This document shows, piece by piece, positions 44,217 through 51,841 of a stretch of DNA of 64,000 nucleotides. The notes under the pieces are model-generated. The model made no database searches. It had not been told where the DNA came from and saw nothing but the letters and a program-made list of their open reading frames with translations. Source of the stretch: Clostridiaceae bacterium (GTDB lineage: Bacteria > Bacillota > Clostridia > Lachnospirales > Lachnospiraceae); the NCBI GenBank assembly GCA_902363735.1, contig CABJBA010000009.1, positions 124,001-188,000 of the forward strand, written 5' to 3'. The position numbers and the translations under genes are program-made. Each line of letters starts with the position of its first letter. Positions within the stretch are counted from its first letter, which is position 1.

Positions 44217-44995
44217 TGTATGATAATTGGAAAGAAGATACCGCAAAATTATACGCCTCCCTGGATTTAGCCCGCAGGGCCGTAGGAGTAAAATTAATTG
44301 AAACGGAAGCTGAGTTCCAAAAGACAGAAGCAATTTTCCCTAAAAAGCCCATTCGTTACTGCCAGATGGTAAAAGGAGCTTCCGCAGGCCACAGCATTAA
44401 GGCCAATGCGGGCTCCTTTTCCTGCCAAAGCGGCCCCAGGGTTCTTGGAATCAATCCTGCAGATGAAAAAAATGCTCATGGTGAAAACTGGGCCAGACTG
44501 GGACTCTATTCCAGCCCGGAATTGAGCGCAGAAATACGGGCCGGACTATCCTACTCTCAAAAGCCCATGTACGGAATGCTGGTACAACCTCTGGAAAAGT
44601 ATGATAAGGAACCGGATGTGGTAGTAATTGTGACCAATCCTTATAATATCATGAGAATCACACAGGGATACGCTTATTCCTACGGTATGCCTAAAAACAT
44701 TAATATGCTTGGAAATCAGGCTGTCTGTCTGGAATGCTCCGCAAGACCATACGTGACCCAGGATATGAATATTTCTCTTCTCTGTACCGGTACAAGACAC
44801 AAGGCCCTGTGGGGAAAAGAGGAAATGGCAGCAGGAATTCCTGTATCAAGATTTTCCAAAGTGGTGGATGGAATTTTTAAAACCATTAACATCATGGAAG
44901 ACGATGAAAACAAAAAAAGAATTGCCTCTAACTTTGCTGAACTAGGCATCCCCTTTGATGTAAAATATCAATATAATTATTATAAAGATTGTTAA
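44216..44995 (+). CDS. DUF169 family protein
   Basis: 259 residues resembling DUF169 proteins: AVGVKLIETEAEFQ, a YCQMVKGAS-type motif, GSFSCQSGPRVLGI, and a central Cys in QAVCLECSARPYV. The family is common in anaerobes and archaea, often near one-carbon or corrinoid genes, but its function is unknown. Translational coupling to metNIQ suggests it handles the imported compound; five cysteines in the protein would allow metal binding. Confidence 0.8.
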   Translation: MYDNWKEDTAKLYASLDLARRAVGVKLIETEAEFQKTEAIFPKKPIRYCQMVKGASAGHSIKANAGSFSCQSGPRVLGINPADEKNAHGENWARLGLYSSPELSAEIRAGLSYSQKPMYGMLVQPLEKYDKEPDVVVIVTNPYNIMRITQGYAYSYGMPKNINMLGNQAVCLECSARPYVTQDMNISLLCTGTRHKALWGKEEMAAGIPVSRFSKVVDGIFKTINIMEDDENKKRIASNFAELGIPFDVKYQYNYYKDC

Positions 44996-45019
44996 AAGAT
45001 AACTCTAAAATTTATGTAG

Positions 45020-45064
45020 AATGAGCATGAAAAGCCCTCTGATCCGGCATATTTCATGCTCATT
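45020..45064. terminator. Hairpin between convergent genes
   Basis: A perfect 13-bp inverted repeat (AATGAGCATGAAA / TTTCATGCTCATT) lies just after the DUF169 gene and just after the GlsB-like gene on the other strand. The T-tract is weak. Confidence 0.6.
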
Positions 45065-45068
45065 TCTG

Positions 45069-45326
45069 TTATGACTTCCTTCTTGAAAATGCATTGATAA
45101 CAGACAACAAAATAGCTGCACCTATAGTGGAAACAACCAGACTCCAGATGTTAAACCCGGTAATTCCGGTTCCCCCCAGAATACTCATTAAAAACCCACC
45201 GATCAGTCCCCCGGCAACTCCTGTCGCTATATTGGCAAAAGCACCCATGGTCCTATTGTTTCCAGTGAACATACTGGCGATCCAGCCAGCCAAAGCACCA
45301 ATGATAATCCAGCTTATAATTCCCAT
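45069..45326 (-). CDS. GlsB/YeaQ/YmgE family small membrane protein
   Basis: 85 residues from the ATG at 45326 (AAGGA 9 bp upstream). Three glycine-rich hydrophobic segments with the family pattern IIGALAGWIAS, NIATGVAGGLIGGFL and GAAILLSVINAF. Often annotated as transglycosylase-associated or a general-stress membrane protein; function is unknown. From its start to the next gene (45327-45506) I see nothing. Confidence 0.9.
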   Translation of the reverse strand: MGIISWIIIGALAGWIASMFTGNNRTMGAFANIATGVAGGLIGGFLMSILGGTGITGFNIWSLVVSTIGAAILLSVINAFSRRKS

Positions 45327-45506
45327 AATCAATTTTCCTTCTTTCAAATTTGATGTGTAACTTTATTTATAAGACACTCCTCTCATAACATAAGGTTACC
45401 ATATATAAGGTTTTATCATAATCAAAGATTCATCCTTATATTGTACCAAATTTCCATCTTTTATACACAATAAATCATATACTGGTTATTTCCTGGAACC
45501 TTTCAA

Positions 45507-46346
45507 TCAAATCTTTCGTTCCATACAAATGGAATCCGGCATATCTGCATACTGCCCATAATTTGGCATAACCTTATACCCTAATTTTTTATACATATGG
45601 CAGGCTGCCTCCATAGGCTTCCCTGTCTCTAACATGCACCATTGGTATCCCTTTATCTTTGCCCTTGCCTCTAATCTCCGTACCAGCTCTGCGCCTAATC
45701 CCGTATTACGATAAAATGGCTCCACATAAATTCTCTTTAATTCTGCATGATCCGGGTCATACATTTTAAAAGCCCCGCATCCAACAGGTTCTCCATTCTC
45801 ATACACCACAATCACATCATGAATACTGTCTCTTTTATTATATTGCTCATACTGGCTTCTCTGGATTAAACCTCCAACAAGCTCATTAAGTGCCTCATCC
45901 AATTTGGTGCAAAGCAATGCAAAATCCTGATCTTCCCCATTTGTGTCCTTAAATTCCAATTTAGATAAATTCCCCAGTTCCGCTTTTTCTTTTTTATTGA
46001 ATTTACAGATGACAGCAAGATACGCTTCATCAATCATCTGATATAACAGTTCCATATCAGAAAATATATCCAGATTAACAGTATTCCAATAGGGCTGCTG
46101 AACCGGCGGACAGTGATACCCACCTACGATACGATCCGGGTAATTCTGCCGGTAAAGGCCTGTCTTATCTGGCTCACATTTTAAAGTTATACTGTAACAC
46201 TTTTCTACCGGATTAAACTGTGCAAATATTTTTCCCATAACTTTAAAACAGATGGGATATTCATTAAATGGCCCTGCCTCATATGCTCCCGGATGTTTGA
46301 AACAGTATTCTTTTATAGCTTGAATCACTTCTTTATTATTTTCCAT
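45507..46346 (-). CDS. YjbR (MmcQ-like) domain fused to a GNAT acetyltransferase
   Basis: 279 residues. Residues 1-115 form a YjbR/MmcQ DNA-binding-like domain (KHPGAYEAGPFNEYPICFKVMGKIFAQ). Residues ~125-279 form a GNAT domain with the acetyl-CoA loop in RNTGLGAELVRRLEARA and the LETG...YKKLGY end. The combination occurs in clostridia. The substrate is unknown. Confidence 0.85.
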   Translation of the reverse strand: MENNKEVIQAIKEYCFKHPGAYEAGPFNEYPICFKVMGKIFAQFNPVEKCYSITLKCEPDKTGLYRQNYPDRIVGGYHCPPVQQPYWNTVNLDIFSDMELLYQMIDEAYLAVICKFNKKEKAELGNLSKLEFKDTNGEDQDFALLCTKLDEALNELVGGLIQRSQYEQYNKRDSIHDVIVVYENGEPVGCGAFKMYDPDHAELKRIYVEPFYRNTGLGAELVRRLEARAKIKGYQWCMLETGKPMEAACHMYKKLGYKVMPNYGQYADMPDSICMERKI

Positions 46347-46494
46347 GGTTTATCTCCTAAGTCCAAATGATATCACCAATCGCCCCAGCCAATTCCTGCT
46401 GATAAGCAATTATATACTATATTGTCCTTTGCCACAATAGCACTCCTATCTCAGCCGGCATTTAAAGAAGGTTTACTGTTCATAATTAAACTAC

Positions 46495-46528
46495 AAAAAA
46501 GACCTCACATTCTCATGCAAAGTCTTTT
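46495..46528 (-). terminator. Copy of the rpsR-operon terminator
   Basis: Minus-strand hairpin similar to the rpsR terminator at 48202-48234 (same CATGCAA loop core, followed by a T-run). It lies next to a duplicated rpsR 3' end, so it looks like part of the duplication. 46347-46494 shows nothing. Confidence 0.55.
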
Positions 46529-46585
46529 CTTATCATCAGACTCCATTCTCCAATTGCAGCGCAACTTTAAAAGTTGTCCAATTTA

Positions 46586-46616
46586 AATCCATTGTGTAAG
46601 GCATAAGAGTGATATG
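46586..46616 (-). repeat. Duplicated 3' end of rpsR, candidate att site (distal)
   Basis: 30 of 31 bases match 48300-48330, the last codons of rpsR (AATCCATTGTGTAAGGCATA and on). No rpsR body is attached here. Such partial copies are left when an element integrates at the 3' end of a gene. Confidence 0.65.
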
Positions 46617-46630
46617 AACAACTTTCTCTT

Positions 46631-46697
46631 CGTCACAACTCGTCAGTAACCGTCAGTTGTTTTTCTGAATATTCCAACAATTTGTCCTGCTTCGTCA
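46631..46697. repeat. CGTCA repeats next to the candidate att site
   Basis: CGTCA occurs at 46631, 46641 and 46651, exactly 10 bp apart, and again at 46693. Helically phased short repeats beside a crossover site are typical of arm-binding sites of tyrosine recombinases; this reading is inference. Confidence 0.4.
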
Positions 46698-46730
46698 GCC
46701 GTTGTCCTGCTCGTTTTGATTTGTTTACAA

Positions 46731-46908
46731 ATTTGTTTAAACAGGTATAAGGCCCTATAAAACTTGTTTACAAATCACCAGAATAAAGTATCTACTTCTA
46801 AAAGAGACTAATAAATTCTTTTATAAGCGCTTTTCTGTGTATTGGTGTGTTTTTATACATTGAAATGACTTTAACCAATTGAATTATCCCTTCTCATATG
46901 CTAACATA
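46731..46908. repeat. Direct repeat, copy 1 (about 178 bp)
   Basis: Aligns, at roughly 80-85 % identity by eye, with 47502-47679. It begins TTTGTTTAAACA(G/-)GTATAAGG and ends near the antitoxin promoter sequence; the TATAAT found in copy 2 is TAACAT here. The two copies flank the broken DUF5677 gene. Confidence 0.7.
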
Positions 46909-46995
46909 CCATCATCACCGTTCTCGTTTATACTTCTATCTTCACATTCCTTACTTGTTCTTCCAAAAAAAATAACAGTATGCTATAACGCCTTT

Positions 46996-47468
46996 TTAAA
47001 TAATAATCTCATTAATTCTTTTCAATATCATATCTTTTAAGTTAGAATTTCTCATAGAAAAGTCAAGTTCATCTAAAATTATAATAAGATATTTTTTTAA
47101 TTTATTTAATATGTATTCTAATTCCGTAATCTCATTTTTATCTATTTGATTATATAAATATTCTTTATACTTATCATATTCTAAATGCATAGATTGTATT
47201 AATAAATATGTCTCATATGCTGATCTACATAATATCATTGCATCTTCACGATATCTCAAATTAGCCAGGATATTAGATGCTAATAAACTTCTAGTCGCTT
47301 TAGTCAAACAAAAATACAAATAATCATGATGATATTCTGAAAAAGATTCTTCTAATGTTTTTCTGAACCAATTACAAGTACATCTCCATATTTATCTACC
47401 ATGTATCCAATAAATAATAATGCATCACTATTAATCTCAATGAAACTGTTAATCTCATTTGAATTCAT
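46996..47468 (-). pseudogene. Frameshifted DUF5677-like gene
   Basis: The gene seems to start at the ATG at 47468 (GGGGGG just upstream): 38 codons (MNSNEINSFIEINS...YGDVLV) run to a TAG at 47352. The family-like sequence then continues in another frame (NWFRKTLEESFSEYHHDYLYFCLTKATRSLLASNI... across 46996-47380), so an indel lies near 47375. The second part contains the typical RYREDAMILCRSAYE helix. It is much more AT-rich than its surroundings, suggesting transfer. DUF5677 proteins are common on mobile elements; function unknown. Confidence 0.7.
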
Positions 47469-47501
47469 ACTTTGATCCCCCCTTTTAATCCTATAGCCTA
47501 T

Positions 47502-47679
47502 ATTTGTTTAAACACGTATAAGGCTCTATAAAATTTATTAACAAATCACTGGAATAAAGTATCTATTTCTAAAAGAGACTGATAAACCCTTTTATGAGCA
47601 TTTTCTGTGTATTAGTGTATTTTTATACATTAAAATATTTTTGACTAATATTGAATTATCTCATATCATATGCTATAAT
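47502..47679. repeat. Direct repeat, copy 2, carrying an intact antitoxin promoter
   Basis: Counterpart of 46731-46908. It ends with TTGAAT - 17 bp - TATAAT, an intact promoter that is degraded in copy 1. Confidence 0.7.
47651..47679 (+). promoter_or_regulatory. Promoter of the antitoxin RNA
   Basis: TTGAAT (47651-47656), a 17-bp spacer, and TATAAT (47674-47679). Confidence 0.75.
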
Positions 47680-47685
47680 ACAGTT

Positions 47686-47774
47686 AAGAGGAACAACCAT
47701 CCACAAGGTGGTTGACCGATTATATGAGAAGCAGAGCCACCCAGATCACCGTCAAGTATATCAGGGTGGTTTTT
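47686..47774 (+). ncRNA. RatA-like antisense RNA of a type I toxin-antitoxin pair
   Basis: About 90 nt from the predicted start to a terminator (CCACCC at 47737-47742, GGGTGG at 47764-47769, then TTTTT). A small 5' hairpin (AACCA...TGGTT) is also visible. It converges on the small toxin gene and would overlap the 3' end of its mRNA, as RatA does with txpA. Exact ends are predicted only. Confidence 0.65.
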
Positions 47775-47782
47775 GCTATGTA

Positions 47783-47866
47783 TTACTTACTAAACGTAAA
47801 AACGAATGTAAGTAATGCCAGAAGAAAAAGACCAAAAGTCATTAAATCCTTAAAGTCAAATTTCAT
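47783..47866 (-). CDS. Small hydrophobic holin-like type I toxin (TxpA/BsrG type)
   Basis: 27 residues: a short polar start (MKFDFKDLMTF) and one membrane helix (GLFLLALLTFVFTF). The ribosome site GGGGGTGAT is extremely strong and correctly spaced, as usual for these toxins. A second in-frame ATG lies two codons upstream. The promoter at 47933-47961 drives it. Inserted in the membrane at high level such peptides harm the cell; the convergent RNA would prevent this. Confidence 0.75.
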   Translation of the reverse strand: MKFDFKDLMTFGLFLLALLTFVFTFSK

Positions 47867-47932
47867 AAGCATCACCCCCATCCTATAAGAATGAGGTCAG
47901 CACACCCTGCAACATGATTGCTCCATGACAGT

Positions 47933-47961
47933 ATTTTACCATATCTTTTCAGCTGTGACAA
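47933..47961 (-). promoter_or_regulatory. Promoter of the holin-like toxin gene
   Basis: Minus strand TTGTCA (47956-47961), a 17-bp spacer, and TAAAAT (47933-47938). The predicted 5' leader of about 60 nt precedes the toxin ATG. Confidence 0.65.
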
Positions 47962-48125
47962 CTTATATATGCCCACTTTACCTTACCTTTTAAGTAGCTG
48001 AATAAACTTCCCTGAGAGTAATGCTATCCCAAATAAATAGAACCCCAAAGAGCGTCCACGCTTTGAGGTTTGGATTGTTAACACTTTTCTAGACAACATT
48101 TTTAAGGTTATTTCTCTTAACTTCG

Positions 48126-48186
48126 TGTCCAGTTTATTATAGCATGACCAATATGCCCTTAAAATATCTGTCCAGTTTATTGTAGC
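48126..48186. repeat. Pair of 18-bp direct repeats
   Basis: TGTCCAGTTTATTATAGC (48126-48143) and TGTCCAGTTTATTGTAGC (48169-48186) differ at one base. They could be the ends of an eroded element. An imperfect hairpin with AACCCC...GAGGTT arms lies near 48040-48072. The rest of 47962-48201 shows nothing. Confidence 0.5.
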
Positions 48187-48201
48187 CGATCCACTTCACA
48201 C

Positions 48202-48234
48202 AAAAAAGACCCAACACTTTCATGCAAGGTCTTT
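48202..48234 (-). terminator. Terminator of the rpsF-ssb-rpsR operon
   Basis: Minus strand AAAGACC - loop - GGTCTTTTTT (arms 48228-48234 and 48205-48211, T-run 48202-48207). Confidence 0.75.
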
Positions 48235-48297
48235 CCATTTTGTTTATTATTTGTTTAAGCCTGTACTACACAAGTTAAAAACAGCGAAAATACGCTA

Positions 48298-48564
48298 TTA
48301 ATCCATTGTGTAAGGCATAAGAGCGATATGTCTTGCTCTCTTAATAGCAACAGTAAGCGCTCTCTGATGCTTTGCGCAGTTGCCTGTGATACGTCTGGGA
48401 AGGATTTTTCCTCTCTCAGACACATATCTTTTTAATTTATTTACATCTTTATAATCAATAACGCCGTTCTTCTCTCCGCAGAATACACATACTTTTTTTC
48501 TTCTGCGCATGCCGCCTCTTCTAAACTTAGCGCCATCAGCCTTATCATTTTTGTTATATGCCAT
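48298..48564 (-). CDS. rpsR: 30S ribosomal protein S18
   Basis: 88 residues with the S18 core ([38 protein letters not shown] and the RHIALMPYT end). It binds S6 and 16S rRNA on the platform of the small subunit. Last gene of the conserved rpsF-ssb-rpsR operon. Its final ten codons are duplicated at 46586-46616. Confidence 0.98.
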   Translation of the reverse strand: MAYNKNDKADGAKFRRGGMRRRKKVCVFCGEKNGVIDYKDVNKLKRYVSERGKILPRRITGNCAKHQRALTVAIKRARHIALMPYTMD

Positions 48565-48585
48565 TGGTCTTGCCTCCTGTTAGAT

Positions 48586-49038
48586 TTAGTTGAATGGAAG
48601 TCCTTCGTCTTCGACTCCATCCGGAATATTCATAAATCCATCGCCAATTGCACTGGAAGGTGTCGGTCTGGAGGTGGGCTGATAACCGCCGCCCTCTCCT
48701 GAAGACGCTCCCTTGCTGTCAGCGAATTCTTGATCTTCTACAATCACATCGGTTGTATAAACCTTTATGCCTTCTTTATTCGTATAACTTCCAGTTTGGA
48801 TCCTTCCGGAAACCAATACTCTCATACCCTGACGAAAATACTTCTCCGCAAACTCTCCTGCCTTGTCAAATGCAACACAGTTGATAAAATCTGCAGTCTG
48901 TTCATTAGCGTCCTGATTCCTGCGGCCTCTGCGGTCAACGGCAAGGCTGTACCTTGCGATTGCCATAGCGCGCTCTCCCTGGGAATATCTTACTTCTGGA
49001 TCACGGGTCAATCTGCCCATAAGGATTACTCTGTTCAT
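48586..49038 (-). CDS. ssb: Single-stranded DNA-binding protein
   Basis: 150 residues. OB fold (MNRVILMGRLTRDPEVRYSQ, FINCVAFDKAGEFAEKYFRQGMRVLVSGRIQTGSY), a Gly/Pro/Ser-rich linker and an acidic tip ending DEGLPFN rather than the usual DDIPF. It coats single-stranded DNA and recruits replication proteins through its tail. Between rpsF and rpsR, as in most Firmicutes. Confidence 0.97.
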   Translation of the reverse strand: MNRVILMGRLTRDPEVRYSQGERAMAIARYSLAVDRRGRRNQDANEQTADFINCVAFDKAGEFAEKYFRQGMRVLVSGRIQTGSYTNKEGIKVYTTDVIVEDQEFADSKGASSGEGGGYQPTSRPTPSSAIGDGFMNIPDGVEDEGLPFN

Positions 49039-49060
49039 ACGATCACACTTTCTTTATCTA

Positions 49061-49348
49061 TTATGCCTCTTGTCTTACGCATAAATATCTGATGACCGGC
49101 TCCATAATACGAACGTGTGCTTCTAACTCGTTCGGAGTTGTAGAATCGCCATCAAACTTGATGAAGTAGTAGAATCCCTCTTTCATCTTCTGAATTTCGT
49201 AAGCTAATCTCTTCTTACCCCATTCATCGATGTTAGTTACAGCACCATTGAAACGAGTGATATAGCCTGTCACTTTCTCCAGGGCTGCTGCTCTCTCTTC
49301 ATCCTCGAGCTTTGCGTTAAGAACAACGGTTAACTCATATTTGTTCAT
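49061..49348 (-). CDS. rpsF: 30S ribosomal protein S6
   Basis: 95 residues: MNKYELTVVLNAKLEDEERAA, DEWGKKRLAYEIQKMKEGFYYFIKF and EPVIRYLCV are characteristic of S6. It pairs with S18 in the ribosome. First gene of the operon; GGAGG precedes the ATG. Confidence 0.98.
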   Translation of the reverse strand: MNKYELTVVLNAKLEDEERAAALEKVTGYITRFNGAVTNIDEWGKKRLAYEIQKMKEGFYYFIKFDGDSTTPNELEAHVRIMEPVIRYLCVRQEA

Positions 49349-49424
49349 GCTTGTTTACCTCCTTGTGGTCTCTGGCCCCTGTCTTCAGTTTCAGGAGCAA
49401 GGATTTAATATGTCACAAAATGAT

Positions 49425-49453
49425 ATTATACCGGACTTTTTTTATAAAAGCAA
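49425..49453 (-). promoter_or_regulatory. Promoter of the rpsF operon
   Basis: Minus strand TTGCTT (49448-49453), a 17-bp spacer and TATAAT (49425-49430). The leader of about 70 nt to rpsF contains a possible hairpin and could hold the S6:S18 autoregulatory site, which I could not confirm. Confidence 0.75.
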
Positions 49454-49516
49454 GCATTTTTCTCATTTTCCGGCATTTTTTGTACTTTTCCGGTGTATTT
49501 ATCTGATCAACGGCAT

Positions 49517-49714
49517 TTAAGCCTTTGGCGTTCCATCACAAGACTTCAAACCTCTGGTATTTTTCTCCACCAGTTTCCGTGCCACCATAATCTGATGAGA
49601 ACAACCCATGCATTTTAAACGAAAATCCGCCCCTACCCGCAGAATCTCCCATTCCTGACTCCCGCAGGGATGGGGCTTTTTTAATTTAACAATATCTCCG
49701 ACTTCATAAATCAT
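49517..49714 (-). CDS. DUF951 family small protein
   Basis: 65 residues from the ATG at 49714 (AGGTG upstream; an ATG six codons earlier has no ribosome site). Typical features: MIYEVGDIVKLKKPHPCGSQEW, then RLKCMGCSHQIMVAR, with three spaced cysteines that may bind zinc. The family is widespread in Firmicutes near rpsF and has no known function. Confidence 0.9.
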   Translation of the reverse strand: MIYEVGDIVKLKKPHPCGSQEWEILRVGADFRLKCMGCSHQIMVARKLVEKNTRGLKSCDGTPKA

Positions 49715-49757
49715 TCCAAACACCTGCCCCATCTGTTTTAACAGTCCCTTTTATCAA

Positions 49758-50747
49758 TTAATTTAAAATAAAATCAATCTGAGCCAGCTCTTCGTCTGTA
49801 AATTCCAGGTTCTTTAAACAGTCCACATTTCCTTTCAACTGCTTTACGCTGCTGGCTCCAATCAGGACGGAAGTCACTGCCTCTTCCCGAAGCACCCAGG
49901 AAAGTGCCATCTGGGCCAGAGTCTGTCCCCTCTTTTCTGCCAGCTCATGAAGGGCTTTGATCTGGGCCAGTTTATGATCAGTCAGATAACGTCCGCTCAC
50001 TGTAGTCCCTTCCCTTGATGCTCTGGAACCTTCCGGAATGCCGTTTAAGTAGCGGTCTGTCAGAGCTCCCTGAGCCAGAGGGCTGTAGCAGATACAACCT
50101 GAACCACTTTCCAGAAGAGCATGAAACAACCCCTTTTCCGGATCTCTCTCAAACATGTTATATCTTGGCTGGCTGATGAGACAGGTCACGCCCTGAATTC
50201 TCAGCATCTGGATTGCTTCCCTTGCCTCCAGTTCTCCGTAGTTGGAAATCCCCACATAAAGGGCCTTTCCCTGCTTCACAATATCAGCCAGAGCTCCCAT
50301 CGTCTCCTCCAGAGGAGTATCCGGGTCCGGCCTGTGGTGGTAGAAAATATCCACATATTCAAGTCCCATACGAATGAGACTCTGATCCAGACTGGCCATT
50401 AAATACTTTCTGGAACCCCAGTTTCCGTAAGGCCCCGGCCACATATCAAATCCTGCCTTGGTAGAAATAAGCAGCTCATCCCGGTAAGTTCTTAAGTCAC
50501 TGCTGAATATTTCCCCAAAGTTTTCCTCTGCTTTTCCTCTGGCAGGAGCACCATAGTTATTTGCCAGATCAAAGTGAGTGATTCCCATATCAAAAGCACT
50601 TAGAAGAATCTCCCTCTGCTCTGATATCTGCTTTTCCAGGCCAAAATTCTGCCATAGTCCCAAAGACACCTTAGGGAGCAGAACCCCGCTCCTTCCGCAA
50701 CGCTTATATTCCATCTTCTCATATCTGTCTTCTGCTGCCTGATACAT
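49758..50747 (-). CDS. Aldo/keto reductase, YghZ-like
   Basis: 329 residues from the ATG at 50747 (GGAAGG upstream; the longer frame needs a TTG). AKR features: GITHFDLANNYG with catalytic Asp and Tyr, the Lys in LISTKAG, the His in IFYHHRPD, and the NADP-binding tail (VLIGASSVKQLKGNV). Most like YghZ/Kv-beta-type reductases that act on methylglyoxal or glyceraldehyde 3-phosphate. Confidence 0.92.
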   Translation of the reverse strand: MYQAAEDRYEKMEYKRCGRSGVLLPKVSLGLWQNFGLEKQISEQREILLSAFDMGITHFDLANNYGAPARGKAEENFGEIFSSDLRTYRDELLISTKAGFDMWPGPYGNWGSRKYLMASLDQSLIRMGLEYVDIFYHHRPDPDTPLEETMGALADIVKQGKALYVGISNYGELEAREAIQMLRIQGVTCLISQPRYNMFERDPEKGLFHALLESGSGCICYSPLAQGALTDRYLNGIPEGSRASREGTTVSGRYLTDHKLAQIKALHELAEKRGQTLAQMALSWVLREEAVTSVLIGASSVKQLKGNVDCLKNLEFTDEELAQIDFILN

Positions 50748-50788
50748 TGTGCCCTTCCTCTCTTTCTGCAAGCCCTTCTATCATAACC

Positions 50789-51841
50789 TTATGTGATTTC
50801 ATTAAAGAACACTCCGCTTAAAGGACGGATGCGTTCTGCCAAAGACATGCTCTCCTCCGGCACCGGCGGCTCACTGTAACCAAAGAGCCAGGAGGTCAGG
50901 TCCCCGATTCCCATGGACAGATGAGGTTTGAGCCCGCCATCTCCTTCCACACGAACCAGAACCGATCCTTTGCGGTCCAGCTTCCATCGGTATATTCCTG
51001 CATTCTGCGGAATAAAACCATCCTTTACCTCAAGAAGCAGCTCCATCTCATCCACAGGACAACTCTCGGTTAAACAGATCACGGAAATAAACTGCTCCAA
51101 ATGAATGATCCGCCCCATAACAGACGGCTTTTGGGGCCCTGTTTCTTTTACATAGTCAGGAAGGCAGATCAGTTCTCTCTTATTCTCTGCCGTTTCGCCG
51201 TAATACGCCCAAATACCGGCTAACTGTTCTTTTTCATCTCTTGTATAGAGAAGAATCAGATCGCCCTGATCGCTTCTCACTTCCCGGCACAAATCCCGGT
51301 AATAACCCTCATTTCGCAGAGCATAGACCTCATAGGACTGCTCCAATTGCTTGCCCGCAAACCGGGCCGCTTTCCCGCACTCTCCGGACTGCTCTACAAG
51401 AGCCCGTCTGCTGAGCTGCAAAAGTCCTTTTTCATTCAGCTCCTGGGACGGCAAGTCACATATATAGGTAAAATCAAAGGGGCGGTAAATAGCCGGGTCA
51501 GCAGGAACCAGAAAACTAAAACCCATCCGCTCCACATACATATCAGAAAAGCAGCGAAGCAAAAGCCGTTTCATAAGCCCCTGATGCCGGTACTCCGGAT
51601 CCGTAGCCACTCCTGCAATATAATCCGTCTTCCACAAGCGGTCCCTGATTACCACATCATAAGGATTTCGGTGCAGCATAGCCACCATCCGGTCCCCAGC
51701 CCAGGCAGCCAGAATCTTATTCCGCTTTACCCGGTCCGAATAATAGTAGTTCATAAAACTTTGGGAATCCTCATCAAACACCTTTTCCCACAATGCCTTG
51801 CTTTCAATTTTCTCTTCCTGCTTTAGATACCGTATCATCAT
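50789..51841 (-). CDS. Eis-like GNAT acetyltransferase with SCP2-type tail
   Basis: 350 residues. The N-terminal GNAT domain has the acetyl-CoA loop VATDPEYRHQGLMKRLLLRCF; the middle and the C-terminal lipid-transfer-like domain (about residue 250 to the end, with LTSWLFGY) match the Eis fold. Two adjacent ATGs (51841 and 51838) are possible starts; the first overlaps the stop of the DUF2156 gene. Natural substrate unknown. Confidence 0.85.
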   Translation of the reverse strand: MMIRYLKQEEKIESKALWEKVFDEDSQSFMNYYYSDRVKRNKILAAWAGDRMVAMLHRNPYDVVIRDRLWKTDYIAGVATDPEYRHQGLMKRLLLRCFSDMYVERMGFSFLVPADPAIYRPFDFTYICDLPSQELNEKGLLQLSRRALVEQSGECGKAARFAGKQLEQSYEVYALRNEGYYRDLCREVRSDQGDLILLYTRDEKEQLAGIWAYYGETAENKRELICLPDYVKETGPQKPSVMGRIIHLEQFISVICLTESCPVDEMELLLEVKDGFIPQNAGIYRWKLDRKGSVLVRVEGDGGLKPHLSMGIGDLTSWLFGYSEPPVPEESMSLAERIRPLSGVFFNEIT

